64,000 nt of DNA, from contig NHNW01000071.1 in assembly GCA_002786025.1 (NCBI GenBank), forward strand, positions 155,905 through 219,904, given 5' to 3'. A model generated the notes under the pieces. It was not told the origin of the DNA. It was given only the letters and a program-made list of their open reading frames with translations, and did no database searches. Source of the stretch: Zasmidium citrigriseum (Eukaryota; Ascomycota; Dothideomycetes; Mycosphaerellales; Mycosphaerellaceae). A program made the position numbers and the translations under genes. Shown in pieces: positions 20,743 through 32,560 of this stretch; the stretch's first letter is position 1; every line of letters begins with the position of its first letter.

Positions 20743-22944
20743 ATGTTGCTGCTGGACAATACCATAATCATGGAGAAGAATGAAGAGCTGTGGACCGTGG
20801 ATGAGGCCTCTAAGAGCTTGAGTAGCGAGCATAATCCGGATGGGCTGTATTCACCATGCGTGCCGGAGAAATATCGAGGCACGACGGCGGATAAACATGA
20901 CATGCAAGTTCTTGGCCGCAACCAGGTCTTGAGGCGAAACTTCAAGTCCATCACCATTGTGGGCTTCGCCAGTATGGTACGGAAGCAGACGAAAGTCGCC
21001 TTGCAATTTGGGCAAGTACTCACAATCTTTGCAGGTCATGGTCGCTTGGGAAGCCCTTCTCGTTGTCGTCCAGTACCCTTTGCTTGGTTGGTCTTGCAGT
21101 CCAATGAATGCGATCATGCTGATCATGCCACGACAGATGGCGGACCACCATGTGTCTTCTGGGGCTTGATCATTGCACCTATAGGTCTGACTTTTGTTTA
21201 CGCAAGTATTGCTGAGCTTGTGTCCATGTGAGTGATGTGACTTTATTGGGGGACATGGCTGACTTTGTCTTGCCAGGAGTCCAACCGCAGGAGGCCAGTA
21301 CCACTTCGTATCCGAATATGCTTCGCCCAAGTATCAGAAGTTGCTCAGCTATATTACTGGTCAGCTCCCCTATCGCCATCGTCGTTCGAGATGTGCTGAC
21401 ACCGATCAGGCTGGCTCATTACACTCGGCTGGCAAACATGGCTGGCCGGCACCAGCTTCATGGCGGTATGTCCCCTTGCCTTTCCGCATTCGACACTGAC
21501 TGGCCTCAAGGCCACCGCAATCCAAGGCCTCATCACACTCAACATGCCCAGCTACACCTGGGATGGCTGGCGAGGAACCTTGCTCGTAATCGGCATCGTC
21601 GTGTTCTCTGTCGTGTTCAACACAGTCCTGGCATCACGGCTTCCCTTAATCGAAGGGACTCTTCTCATCTTTCATCTCGTCGGTCTACTCGCCATCATCA
21701 TTCCACTGTGGGTCATGGCGCCGATCGGTAGTCCTCGATATGTCCTGCTTGAGTTCGAGGACAACGGCAACTGGGGCAACACGGGCCTTTCCACCATGAT
21801 TGGTCTTCCGACGATGATTGCCATGCTTTATGTGAGTCTAGTCTTGACGAATATGTACAAACGGTTTGACTGACCTTTCTCAGGGGTATGACTGTGTTGT
21901 ACATATGTAAGTCCGTTCGAAATTTCAATCGAGAGGCTCAGCTGAGCAGCTTCCGCTCGTCCTAGGTCAGAAGAAGTCAGTCGTGCTACGTTTCCATCAA
22001 TTGATTGTGTTGGCTAAGGATTGCCTCGCAGGTCAAAGATGCCTCCAGAATTGTTCCACCAGCCATCTTAGGAGGCATGTGGACCAACGCTGTCCTAATG
22101 CTGGTCGTCGGGGTGACCTTCATCTTCACCATGGGATCCACAGAGGATATCCTGGAGTCTCCAATTGGGGTACCGTTCATTCAGAGCTACCTCAACGCCA
22201 CGGGAAGCTATGCTGCCACCAACGTAATCACCGTCTTCATCATCGTGATGTTAGTCTCTGCGTGCGTTAGCGAGGTGGCAACCGCTTCGAGACAGATCTG
22301 GTCGTTCGCTCGTGATAATGGTACGTATTTACCTCGCGGTTTCTAAGAATCTCGGAGCTGACGATCTTCGCTGTAGGACTCCCTTTCTCCGGTTGGCTAG
22401 CACATGTGCATTCCAAGTGGAACATTCCTGTCCATGCTGTGATGGTCTCGATCGGATTCACGGCATTGATCTCGCTGGTCAGTAGTCTCCGGCATACGAA
22501 TCTGTTGGCAATGCTGACGATGGCAGATCAACATCGGATCGACAGTCGCCATGAACGCCGTCAATTCGCTTGCTAATGTAGCAATCTTGTCTTCATACAT
22601 CATCACCATAGGCTGTCTGATCTGGCGCCGCCTATACGGTGAGGCTCTGCCGCTGAGTCGATGGAGCTTGGGACGATGGGGTCTGCTCGTCAACGTCATC
22701 TCACTGGTCTTCTTGATTCCAGTTCTTTCTTTCGCCACCTGGCCGTTGGCACAGCCAGTCACACCTGAGAATATGTAAGTGTCAACTGTGTCCTTTCAGG
22801 TCTGACTTCGTCGTTACTTACTCTATGAATAGGAATTGGTCCAGCGTCATGTTCGTTGGCGTGCTAACCGTCGCCGCGATCTTTTACGTGGTGAAAGCAA
22901 GACACGTCTACGTCGGCCCAGTGGTTCTCATCAAGCGAAGTTAG
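20743..22944 (+). CDS. APC-superfamily permease (amino acid/GABA/choline type)
   Basis: Twelve exons (20743-20976, 21035-21086, 21137-21227, 21277-21359, 21410-21465, 21511-21831, 21884-21906, 21966-21975, 22032-22320, 22377-22477, 22527-22774, 22833-22944) join to 539 residues. About 12 membrane spans are present. Family marks include S-P-T-A-G-G-Q-Y after span 3, G-Y-D-C-V-V-H-M-S-E-E-V-K-D-A-S (the conserved loop of fungal GABA/choline permeases), and S-R-Q-I-W-S-F-A-R-D-N-G-L-P. The plasma membrane is the expected location, with proton-coupled uptake of an amino acid, GABA or choline. Exon 8 is a 10-bp microexon encoding the S-E-E of that loop. The second intron uses a less common GTTGGT donor. 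A start at 20770 is possible. The substrate is not identifiable. Confidence 0.9.
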
Positions 22945-23009
22945 AAAAGATGCAAGCAGATCGAAAAATCGTTCAACAATGCAACTCTCGTACAAAACAT
23001 GCAACCGGC

Positions 23010-24600
23010 CTAAGCCTTTCCAGCAATCCGCGCCACACCATTCTCATTCTTCTCCCTCGGAGGCCCAGTCAAAAGCTTCAAAGCTCGCTCGATCCCCATC
23101 TGATCCTCCTCACTATCATTTGTGTTCACAGGTCGTATTTCTTCGATATGAAGATCGTTCGCTTCGAGATCATTTGATTGAGATCGGCAGGGCGATGCTG
23201 TACAGGCATGATCGTGAGGTAGCTTAGCGGCTTCCCACGGGTGGTGTTTCAAGCAGCCTTCCGGGAAGTCTTCCTCACAATGGCTGAAGAAGTGGCATCG
23301 TTTATGAATCACTGGTTCTGGTAGGGCGGTTGGAGGGGCTGTAGCCACAGGGTCGTGCGAAGGGTGCGAGCAGGAAGTACTGTGTCGAGTACTGCCGCCG
23401 CTGTCGAATTTCGTTGCCCAGTGGAGGACCAAGACGCAAAAAAGGACTGTGAGAGTATTGAGTCAGTTGTGAGGATGATTCGATGCGCTGTTTGGGAGCG
23501 TACTGTCTGCATTGCACAGCATCAGACACATCCAGCCAGGCTCTCCTTCCACGGCCATGAGGACTGTCAGGTTGACGACACTGGAAATCAGAGTCGCACA
23601 GCTGCCAATGAATGTTCGAAACGCCAATACTCTCATCTTGCCGTTCCCATGCTGATATGAGTACATCTCTGCGAGGAATAAGCCAAGAGTCAAAGCGCAG
23701 GTGAAGTGTAGTTGCACTCACTGCGTAGAGGTATGATGAACAATATGTTCAAATAAAGATTGACAACAGCGTCGAAAATGATCAAAGGCATCATAGCCCT
23801 TTTCTCCATGCCGATGATGCATTTGCCGTCGACGTCAATGTATGCTATGCGCCTAGAATGCGATCAGTGCTGGTTGATCTCAGCTCCACAGTGACCTACC
23901 AGACGAAATTCAGCACCACCATAACGCCATACGGCAGTAACATGCCAAAACAGTTGAAAAGGTACAGCTTAGATTCTAGACGACGCTGAAGGCATCCTCG
24001 AACGACCCACTATGCCAAAGTCAGCAGCTAGCAGGTCAGAGCGGTGAAGGTACTTACAGCCTTCTCGACCAGGAAGGTATAGATTAGGATTTTAGTGCTC
24101 ATGTAGCATATCAAACCTCACAAGAGCGTTAGCTTCCTTCATGTAATCCGTGCTTTGGCTTCAAACTCACATAGCAAGATCCCGCCGTCGCAAAGTCCCG
24201 GTGTCTTATTGAGGCCAATGTCTTTGAGCAGAGCAGTGACGAAGATGAAAAGAAAAGAGTCTACATATATGATGAGCAGAAGCCAGGCTGACACTGGTAG
24301 TGTGGTCCATTTGTGCACTCGTTCGAGACCTGGGAACGTCAGTATCAGTCCCGGTTCGATGTCGCTCTCTCACGCACGGCGAGTTAGGCATGCTCCAAGT
24401 ATTGGTAATGTCAGGAGGTTCAAGCACATCTAGATCGGCCATTAGATAAGACCCTTAGCACCATGATGGGGAGCTCATAGCCGTACGGATACAACTTGCG
24501 CGGCGAGCGGGATTTTCGCTGGTGTATAAGGGGTACCCGAAGGCAGTGGGTCGCCGAAAAGGCTTCGGAAGAAAAGCGGTCCTGGTGATTCGGTGCCCAT
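23010..24600 (-). CDS. Fungal multi-spanning integral membrane protein, function unknown
   Basis: Eight exons (24600-24487, 24429-24378, 24329-24171, 24116-24058, 24009-23900, 23852-23722, 23668-23504, 23446-23010) close in frame to 408 residues; introns are 47-57 bp. About seven hydrophobic spans occur: L-L-T-L-P-I-L-G near residue 45, W-L-L-L-I-I-Y-V-D-S-F-L-F, L-I-C-Y-M-S-T-K-I-L-I-Y-T-F, F-G-M-L-L-P-Y-G-V-M-V-V-L-N, I-I-F-D-A-V-V-N-L-Y-L, T-F-I-G-S-C-A-T-L, and L-F-C-V-L-V-L-H-W. The C-terminal 110 residues are polar, histidine-rich and probably cytoplasmic. I recognise it as a widespread fungal membrane protein family without known function; the topology is GPCR-like but no receptor motif is visible. 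It converges with the permease, 65 bp away. Confidence 0.8.
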
Positions 24601-26288
24601 GATGAAAACGTCCGTCTCGACTGCGTAAACCTCGTGGTGGCGGAAGAGCTAGTCAACATAGCAGTAGTACAGAGAAGAAAAGGAAGGCCGTCGTATTCTT
24701 CAACTCAGGTCATCAAAGTGGCCAACTCCGTGGTGGCACGTCAGACGCATCTGTTTCCCAGGCATATTCCAGACATGGTTCGAGTCAAACCAGCCAAGAA
24801 ACCAGTACTCACCCCAGTATCCAGATGCTGAGAGTTGTTCTGGAAAGATAGCCCTGCGATGGAAGGCGTGCAATTGCCCAACCAAACATCGAAGTGGCGA
24901 CTTGACACGAGCGAATTAAGGTTGAATCTCGACCCTTTTTTGAACCTTACCCAGAAATCCGGTATCCTGAGTCAAGGAGATTGACGCGGATGACGGTTCA
25001 TCGCGAGTTCGCACGTGCATGCTGTAAGAGATAGGGATGTTTGAAAGCCACGAAACGAGCGCCAACGTTGCTGCTGTTCGTGTTCAGCAGGTGTTCGAAG
25101 TCAGTCAGTCAAATTCTTCGGTTACCTACAGGCCAACCATGTACTGAGCAGTTCATGACCAGGGCATCCCACGATCGGAGAAGAGTTACCTCAGCAGCAG
25201 CCGAAGAATGGCCGTCATAGCTGCCCGGTTTCGAATGGTCAGTTTTGACGATCCCGATGGGAATGCGTTTGCGAAGCTCGTACAGCTCTAGTCATGCTAG
25301 CCGTTTTGTCCCGAGTTGCTGAATCGGCTTTGCCGACTCCATTGCCGACTCCATTGCCGACTCCATTGCCGGTGACAGTGGCTTGAAGGGGACCGAAGCA
25401 CGAAGCAGAGTGCCACCCAATTGGGGCAATGCAGGGTTGATATCTTGGCGACGTTGGAGCCAGAGGATGTCGTTAGCTATTCGCCTCATCATGTGATGGC
25501 TGTCGCTTTTCGATAACATGTAACAACTGCCCTCTTTGCAAGCGTACGGCTATGATCATGCCTCGACATCTGCTTTTGCAAATTACTAAGAACCATCCAT
25601 CTTCGACCAAATTGCTAGCGGAAGGGCCCCAATGGGACCGTCCCGAAATGACAACAACTGTCCGACCCATCAATAGCGATAGCAGTTACTTATTGAGTGA
25701 GTAAACTGAAGGAGATTCCCGGTTGCATGATGCCCAGTACTTTGATGAGGTTCTAGAAGCCTGGCCATTGTCTCAAGCGACCCGTTGAAGAGTTCAGCAG
25801 ACGGCGTGAGGGCAGGGTAGAGACATCCCTTTGTGGAGAGACAGTGTATTGAAGAGTATGTGGAAACATGTGCGCGGATGACTAACGGAAATGAACGAAA
25901 AAGCGGGCGTGTAGGTGAAAGTTGAATTAAGCGGGAAGAAGTAGTACGAATGAAGAGACAGACAATGTAGAATCATACGCGACTTACCCGCGCACATTTC
26001 AGATGGCGGAGTAGGCAAACTTCAAGCAGCAGGCCTTTAACGATTGTGAGTGAGTGAATATTTCAAAAGACTTTGCAGTCTTGGCGTCGCAGACTTACCG
26101 ATTTTTAATTCTCTTTCGGCTCTCTCTGATTGCTCTTCCGCCGCGCAACTACCGCCCACTAACTGCCACTGCAACTGCCACTACCACTTGCCGCCCGCCG
26201 CCCGCCAAACTTGCGATTGACATTGTTGCTGGATTGAACTCGTGGCGGCCGACAGCTCACTCTCTTCTCAGGTGCCTCGACCCGAAAC
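24601..26288. other. Long intergenic region
   Basis: Nearly 1.7 kb between divergent genes. No frame shows a domain or coherent exons. It contains a 12-bp tandem repeat at 25330-25370 and, nearer the RING gene, pyrimidine-rich tracts (26100-26215) typical of fungal promoters. Confidence 0.5.
25330..25370. repeat. 12-bp minisatellite, about 3.4 copies
   Basis: The unit TTGCCGACTCCA is repeated perfectly three times and partly a fourth. It lies in intergenic sequence with no supported ORF. Confidence 0.9.
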
Positions 26289-26921
26289 ATGCCTTCTTGC
26301 CACTACTGCGGCGAGGACCACCCGGCGAAGGAGATCTTGCGCCTCGACTGCGGCTGCATCTACTGTAACGAGTGCCTCGGACAGATGTTCAAGGCTGCAG
26401 TAGACAGCGCAGCATACTACCCTCCAGGATGCTGCTCCGGACCGGTACCACTCCGCCTCGTCCAGCGTCGCATTGAGCCAGCGCTGCTCCGCAAGTTCGT
26501 TGCCAAGAAGCTCGAGGCCACCACCAAAAACAAGACCTATTGCCACAACCACGCCTGCAACCAGTTCGTCGCTCCCCAGAGCATGCACAACGGCAACGCC
26601 CACTGTCAGAAATGCCAGTCGATCACATGCACCAGATGCAAGGAAAAGGAGCACTTCGGTCCGTGCAAGTCCACGGGACGGGAGGCCGTTGAGGAGTTGG
26701 CCGAGCAGAGAGGATGGAAGATTTGCCCTGGCTGCAATACCGTGGTGGAGAGGATCGATGGATGCCCACACATGACGTAAGTACCGGAGTATCCGCAATC
26801 ACATGCAGATCAGCTGATCCAATAACGCAGGTGCCCGTGTGGTGTCGACTTCTGCTACATCTGCGGTGGAATGAATAGTCGCTGCGACTGCAGTGGCTAT
26901 GAGGAAGATGGCGACATCTAA
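26289..26921 (+). CDS. RBR-type RING/IBR zinc-binding protein, probable E3 ubiquitin ligase
   Basis: Two exons (26289-26776, 26831-26921; 54-bp intron) encode 192 residues. It is rich in Cys/His pairs in the order of RING-IBR-RING2 proteins: C-H-Y-C-G ... C-G-C-I-Y-C-N-E-C-L at the N terminus, an IBR-like C-x-K-C-Q ... C-T-R-C-K-E-K-E-H in the middle, then W-K-I-C-P-G-C-N-T-V-V-E-R-I-D-G-C-P-H-M-T and C-P-C-G-V-D-F-C-Y-I-C-G. The R-I-D-G-C-P-H-M-x-C element is the hallmark of RBR IBR/RING2 modules. The first RING is shorter than usual and the protein is small, so ligase activity is inferred. The last intron splits the H-M-T-C motif. Confidence 0.88.
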
Positions 26922-27176
26922 TAGGTGGACTCAGTAAGGAGCAAGAAGGTGCAAAGTGAAAGGAGAAGTGAAAGAAGAGAGACGATCAGATGATGGGGGA
27001 GGTGAAGTAAAAGAGGAGTTGAAGTAAGGCGTGGGAGGAGGTGATGTGAAAGAGGAAGTGAGGTCAAAGGAAGAACAACCCCAAGTGGGGCCGCTGCGGG
27101 GCCGGCCTGGCGGACCGCATATCCGAAAGATCTCGCGATTTCACTTCACTCCTACCTTATTTACTGAAGACACGCA
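26922..27176. other. Purine-rich intergenic tract
   Basis: From about 26930 to 27075 the plus strand is almost pure A/G, built from loosely repeated GAAGTGAAAGAGG-like units. It spans the 3' end of the RING gene and the promoter of GatB. Confidence 0.6.
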
Positions 27177-29011
27177 ATGAATATCCGCAGCGCATCACAT
27201 GCGCGCGCACTTACATCCATAAACACCGTATACCGAGTTCCTCGACCGTGTATTGTGTCGAAATGGCTCCAAGGACGCGGCCTTTCAACAGCTCCCGCAG
27301 TCCACCAAGAAGCAGTTCCCCTGCGAAAACATCTGAAAGAGGAGGCCAAGAAGAAGAGGGCAGAAGCTAAGAGCAATGTACGAGCCGGGACAAATGCAAA
27401 GCTGGAGAAATGGGAGCTTTCTGTTGGCATCGAAATTCACGCGGAATTGAACACAGCGTGCAAGCTATTCTCCAGTGCGCCAGCTTCAGCGGGAGATGGA
27501 GAGGGCGCTGCGAACAGCAGAGTCGCACTATTCGATGCAGCGCTGCCTGGGACGCAACCTCAGTTCCAGTATGCGACTCTGCTGCCGGCTCTGAGAGCGG
27601 CGATCGCTTTTGAGTGCGAGGTCCAAAGAAGAAGCGGCTGGGACAGGAAGCATTATTTCCACTGGGACCAGCCCAATGGCTACCAGATCACACAGTACTA
27701 CGGTACGCTTATGTTGGCACGTTTGTTCTTGGCTTATACTGACAACTTGCAGAGCCGTTTGCGAAGAACGGCGTGCTCAATCTGACGGCCGAAGATGGCG
27801 TACCAGCATCAGACCTCAATGGCGCGAAAAGCCTCAGTATCGGCATCAAGCAGATTCAAATGGAACAAGACACCGCCAAGACGACCTCACATCCACCATC
27901 ATCCTATCATATCGACCTGAATCGAGCAGGTCACCCTCTGATCGAAATCATCACCCTGCCTCACATTCACTCCCCACAGACGGCAGCGGCTGTCGTCCGC
28001 AAGATCCAGGCGATACTCAAGAGCGTGGATTCATGCGTGACGGGTATGGAACTCGGCGCTCTAAGAGCAGACGTGAACGTCTCTGTTCGCGAGCGAGGGA
28101 CAAGCGGATCGTCATCATACAGCGGTGTCGGCGGTCTAGGTCAAAGAACGGAAATCAAGAACTTGTCTTCCTTCAAAGCGGTTGAAGATGCTATTGTAGC
28201 CGAGCGAGATCGTCAGATCTCCGTTCTGGAGGCAGGCGGTGTGATTGAAGGAGAGACAAGAGGGTGGACGCTGGGAGCTACAGAGACGACCAGATTGCGA
28301 GGGAAGGAAGGTGAGGTTGATTATCGATACATGCCGGACGCCGATCTGCCACCTCTGCTCATCGGACAGGATCTGGTTGAGCACTTGACGGCGAGCCTCC
28401 CTGCGCTGCCTGACGAAACAGTCGAGAGGGTGCAGCGGGAGTACGGACTGAGTCTGAAAGATGCAAAGACGATCCTCAGCCTCGACGATGGAGATCGTCT
28501 GGACTTCATGGAAGAGACAGTGGATCTTCTGGCGCCGATGCAGTCCGGTACAGAGAAGTACAAGTCGAAGCTCGGCAAGACTGTCTGCAACTGGGTATTG
28601 CACGAGCTGGGTGGGCTCGTCACTGAATCTGAATCATGGGACGAGATGCCAGTCACTCCGCAAGAGCTGGCAGATCTTCTGAGCAATTTGCAGCAGAAGC
28701 AAATCACCGCGCGTGCCGCAAAGCAGCTCCTTGCGACCCTGCACGAGACTTCAGCATCGAGCGATCGACCCTCAGTGGAACAGTTGATCGAAGAGGGGAA
28801 TCTTCGACTACGGCCGTTGTCTGAGGAGGAGTATGTGGCCCTCGCGAAGCAGATCATGGACGAAAACCCGGAGATGGTGGCTGCTGTGAGAGACAAAGGC
28901 CAGAGGGGCAAAGCTATGTGGTTCGTGGGACAAATGGTCAGGCGAGGCGAAGAAGGAACCGTGGAGCCGGAGAAGGCGAAGCAGGTTGTTGAAAGTCTAC
29001 TTGCTGGTTGA
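27177..29011 (+). CDS. PET112: Mitochondrial glutamyl-tRNA(Gln) amidotransferase subunit B
   Basis: Two exons (27177-27702, 27753-29011; 50-bp intron) encode 594 residues. The N-terminal 75 residues are basic and Ser/Ala-rich, as expected for a mitochondrial transit peptide. The GatB catalytic domain follows: V-G-I-E-I-H-A-E-L, a segment ending Y-Q-I-T-Q-Y-Y, H-I-D-L-N-R-A-G-H-P-L-I-E-I (here Y-H-I-D-L-N-R), and D-Y-R-Y-M-P-D-A-D-L-P-P-L. The C-terminal tail domain (GatB/YqeY) includes the A-K-Q-L-L and W-F-V-G-Q-M-V elements. The subunit works in the GatCAB/GatFAB complex that converts Glu-tRNA(Gln) to Gln-tRNA(Gln) in mitochondria. An apparent housekeeping gene. The gene converges with an amidase, 59 bp apart. 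Confidence 0.95.
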
Positions 29012-29070
29012 TCTGTACCACAACAACCCAGACTCCGTCAGACCATGCGTCTTACGAGAAGTTCTGTGCT

Positions 29071-31299
29071 CTAGAATGATGCAGTGCGTTCGACCATCTC
29101 CCATCCCTCTTCGGGGAACATTTCGCGGCCAGTGGCTACTCGCGTGTGTCTTCCTGATCTCTCGAGGACGGTCTTTGCGGCGTTTATCAAAGAAATGTCG
29201 GTGCCAGGCAGACCCATCAAGGAGATGGCGACTGGCAATTGCTCTTCTCGCTCCGAGACTCGAGAATGATACGGGATTTGGCCGACTGGAAGTATCACTC
29301 AGCATCACCACAAAGAATGATCATTGCCGAACTTACTGGGCACCGTGATCTCCGGTGATCCAAGTATCGGAGCCATCCAAAGCTGATCCCACGCCTCCTG
29401 CGTGGCGGGCGCTATCTCGCACGACGGCGTATCCCTATAATTCGGTACAGCGTCCATGACTGGAAGCACCACCACGGGATTGCCTTCCACCAAGACTTGG
29501 TCAAGCAACCAGTGCTTGTACACCCCAAGCCGGCGCACAGCTTCGTCACGCTGTGCTTGGGAGATGTCTTTCGCCACGTTCCATCGCCACTTTGTGACTC
29601 TGTTCACGGCGGGTGCACGGTGGTGCTTGCGTTCGTACTCTGCTAGGAACTCGTCGGATGAGTGGTAGAAGTCGTAAAAGAATGAGTTCTGACCGACGTT
29701 CTGGAGGTATGTTCGAAGTGGCTGGCCAAGGGCCTCGAGTGGAGGAGAGTCCTCCCACAGTTGTTGTAGGTGGATCTTACGTATGTTGATGTCATAACAT
29801 TTGGACATGTCGTCCACGAAACGATCGATGATGCTCTGCTGTGTACTATTTCTGACAGGGAAGTAGTCTGTGGGTATGACGATCGATGTTGGATCCTGCA
29901 CAAGGTTAGACATAGGTTTCTACTCGACGATATGTGTACCTACCTTGATAGCAGGGCTTAGCCTGGAACCACACCAATCAGCAACGAAGTGGTCCAGGTA
30001 ACGTGTATCTCTGGTAAAGACAGCCGGGGTATCGAATAACCTGCGAGGAAACTCAGCACGCTATGCAGAGGCTTACGTCTCGTGGTGTCTGACGGAAAAC
30101 ATGGCACCATGCCATCTGAAGGCAGAATGCCGTTGGAAATACGTATTGAAAAGACGCCGTTGGCCATCGCTGGGCGTCTGGAGCTACCTGTGGCTGCACG
30201 AAGTCAGTGGTGCTTTGTCACTAACGGAGCGATTGGCGTACAGTCTGTCCCAATGCCATAGTCGAGCCAGTCATATGCAGCGATCGCCGCAGCACTACCA
30301 CTGCTACTCCCTGCTGGCGACTGATAGCCATCGCCACGCGGGTTGAAGGGTACTTCAAAGTCGAAGCTCTCGCTAGGCTCTTCACGAGACACCATAGAGC
30401 TGAGCTTAGATTTTCCGACGATTACGGCGCCGCAGTCGATTAGTCGTTGGATCACTGGCGCTGTGCCTTTGGCCGGGATCGATAGATCAAGATATGCTTT
30501 GTTACATGCCGTTTTACGAAGGCCGACGATGTCGAATATGTCTTTTACGACAATCCTTTTGCCATGTATGCCACCATTTCGGGTGGGATTGCTCCAGCAC
30601 AGTCCTTTCGGTGGGACCGCGACCATACGTGTGGTAGTGTCGCAACTAAGCAGGTCGAACGATTTGAAAGGACTGAAAGAGAAAGGTTAGCCCGATCTCC
30701 TGATGACCCACGACTACTTACTCCTTGGCACTGAGTCGTTGCAGACAGTCGATGAAAGCCACAACTCGATCCTCGTATAGGCGATAAATTGGATGGATGT
30801 GATTGCCAGTCCAAAGATACGGACCACCAACAATGTGCCGAGTGACGACGTCCCCATTACGACGCTGCTCGTTGGATATCCACGCTGCGGCTTCCAGAAT
30901 CGTGTGATGCATACGCATCTCACGCAAGTACTGCAGAACGTCCCGCCCGAGCTTTATCGTGCCGGAGGTAGTCCCACAGAATAATAAGAACGTCCTAAAA
31001 TGCTGGCAGCTAACATCGTCTCCAAGTTCAAGTTGGCCAAGGTGGTCTATGAGTGCTTCCTCCGTCCATGGCTCCTTCGGATCGGTAGGCACGAGTGTCA
31101 AAAGCTGACGATCATTCCTGGGAGGTAGTACCAGGTACTATGGGAGATCAGCAAGCTCTTAGGCAGAGTACGGGCAGAGGGGAATGCTTGCCTCGTTCCT
31201 ACCGAGGGCTGCGTATTCCACAGCCCCTACTCTAAATCTTCTGGTATCATCATCCCTGAAGGTCAAAGAGCTTTCGTCTTGCGTTTGTGAGTATGCCAT
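29071..31299 (-). CDS. Amidase-signature family protein
   Basis: Seven exons (31299-31192, 31137-30722, 30672-30242, 30193-30094, 30040-29944, 29895-29337, 29285-29071) close in frame to 641 residues. The Ser-cisSer-Lys triad is visible: lysine in I-V-V-K-D-I-F-D near 219, the cis-serine in S-P-A-G-S-S-S-G-S-A-A-A near 295, and the nucleophile in G-T-D-S-T-G-S-S-R-R-P-A near 325. Such enzymes hydrolyse amides, or in GatA transfer ammonia. The roughly 170-residue N-terminal extension argues against GatA even though GatB is next door. The first intron uses a GC-AG pair (donor GCAAGC at 31191), the best solution to link the ATG exon to the rest. The substrate is unknown. Confidence 0.85.
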
Positions 31300-32560
31300 G
31301 GCTCTTCAGGCTGCGCGGGAAAACCTACCGCTGAAGTATAAGAGCCTCAGGCGGCTATTGTAGGCAATAGTGAGGCCATGAGACGTTAGCCGAGAGCATA
31401 AAGCCGCCTGTAGCGACTCTAAAATGTCTTTTCCCGGGGCTCTCCAACATTGACAGGGTACGTTGCATTCTTCAGGTGGTAGGAGGAGCTTCAGAGCTGC
31501 AATCGGAAGCAACGACCAATCGCTCGCCACGAATTATGCAGACCACGAACGCCAACGGTACTGACGTGCATTTTGTCGTTGCATGAGTCTCGTGCCTCGG
31601 CGTTCTTCCCGCATTCAAGCAGCTCCGTTGATGCGGGTTCTGAGCATGTGAAAGTCTTGCCGTTCCAATCTCACGTGCCTCGATATCTGGATGCCTGCGG
31701 GTTTGGATCCATGGAGGTGAATGAATCTGTTTTGGGCTGACATCCAGCGGATTGCACTGTGGCAAGTTCAAGTTCAGTACCAGGGCCGTAATATTCCTTC
31801 CTCACATCTCGTGGGCCAAAGTCGGATATCCATGAAGATGGAGTCGCGGCGTCAGCCACGCAAAGGGACAGCGTCCGACTCAGGCCGACTAGCTTCATGC
31901 AAGTCGGGATGGTTTGTTGCAGTAATGAAAGGACTCGCTCGCTTCTCGAGAGGGTCCCAGCCATCCAAGAAGACGACTATTCGATTTTCTTCCTTTCGTT
32001 GTACATGCCTTGGGGTGGCGGGAGCGGTATCCCGGACTGTGCAGGGTGTTGTCAGCCGGCTGGCCCTGCCGTACCGAAAACTTGCAGCTGCAGTTGCACC
32101 ATGCCGCGCCGCGCCGGTGAACCATTGAGTTTGGTTGTTTGTTATAAGAGCACAAGATGGAGATTCCATCTTTTTTGTTGATGTACGTGCGCCCATTACA
32201 CTCACACGGATGATGGTACTCATGGTGCGCCCTTCGCTGGAGAACTGTTCGCTCGTCATGGCCCCTTGGGCGTCAAGGACACGTGCAGGCAGTGGCTCTG
32301 CCTTGAAACCCGATTCGAGACCGGCTCATGCCACCGCCCCGCGAACAATAATGCCCGTCCCGTAATACGTATGCCTTCCCGGATGCCGGGAAAGGGAGGG
32401 GAGAAGACCGTGTTGCAAGAGCTTGGGGGAGGCTGGTCAAAGTCTAGATGTCAATTTCGCGTGCCGAGCACAACGTTAACGGCGATAACCTGCTCATCAA
32501 AACAATGTTTTGACATGTCGACAACACTGTTGCGTCCAGCGACCGCACCTCTTCGATCAG
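31300..32560. other. Intergenic region between divergent genes
   Basis: About 1.26 kb. Frames on the minus strand at 31671-32259 are open but show no domain or sensible exon structure. No repeat or RNA gene is recognised. Confidence 0.45.

Noticed and set aside
24206..24442. ATG at 24442 as start of the membrane-protein gene
   Set aside because: That frame cannot be joined to the next exon in phase; a start at 24600 with two short introns restores a membrane span and closes exactly.
24771..24790. GGTTCGAGTC resembling a tRNA B box
   Set aside because: No matching acceptor stem or A box was found around it.
30001..30094. Direct read-through of the amidase between 30094 and 30040
   Set aside because: It loses the conserved L-F-D-T-P-A-V-F-T-R-D; a 53-bp GTCAGA...GCAG intron restores it in phase.
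31852..32259. Minus-strand 135-residue ORF
   Set aside because: No recognisable domain, no splice partners, and the composition resembles non-coding sequence.
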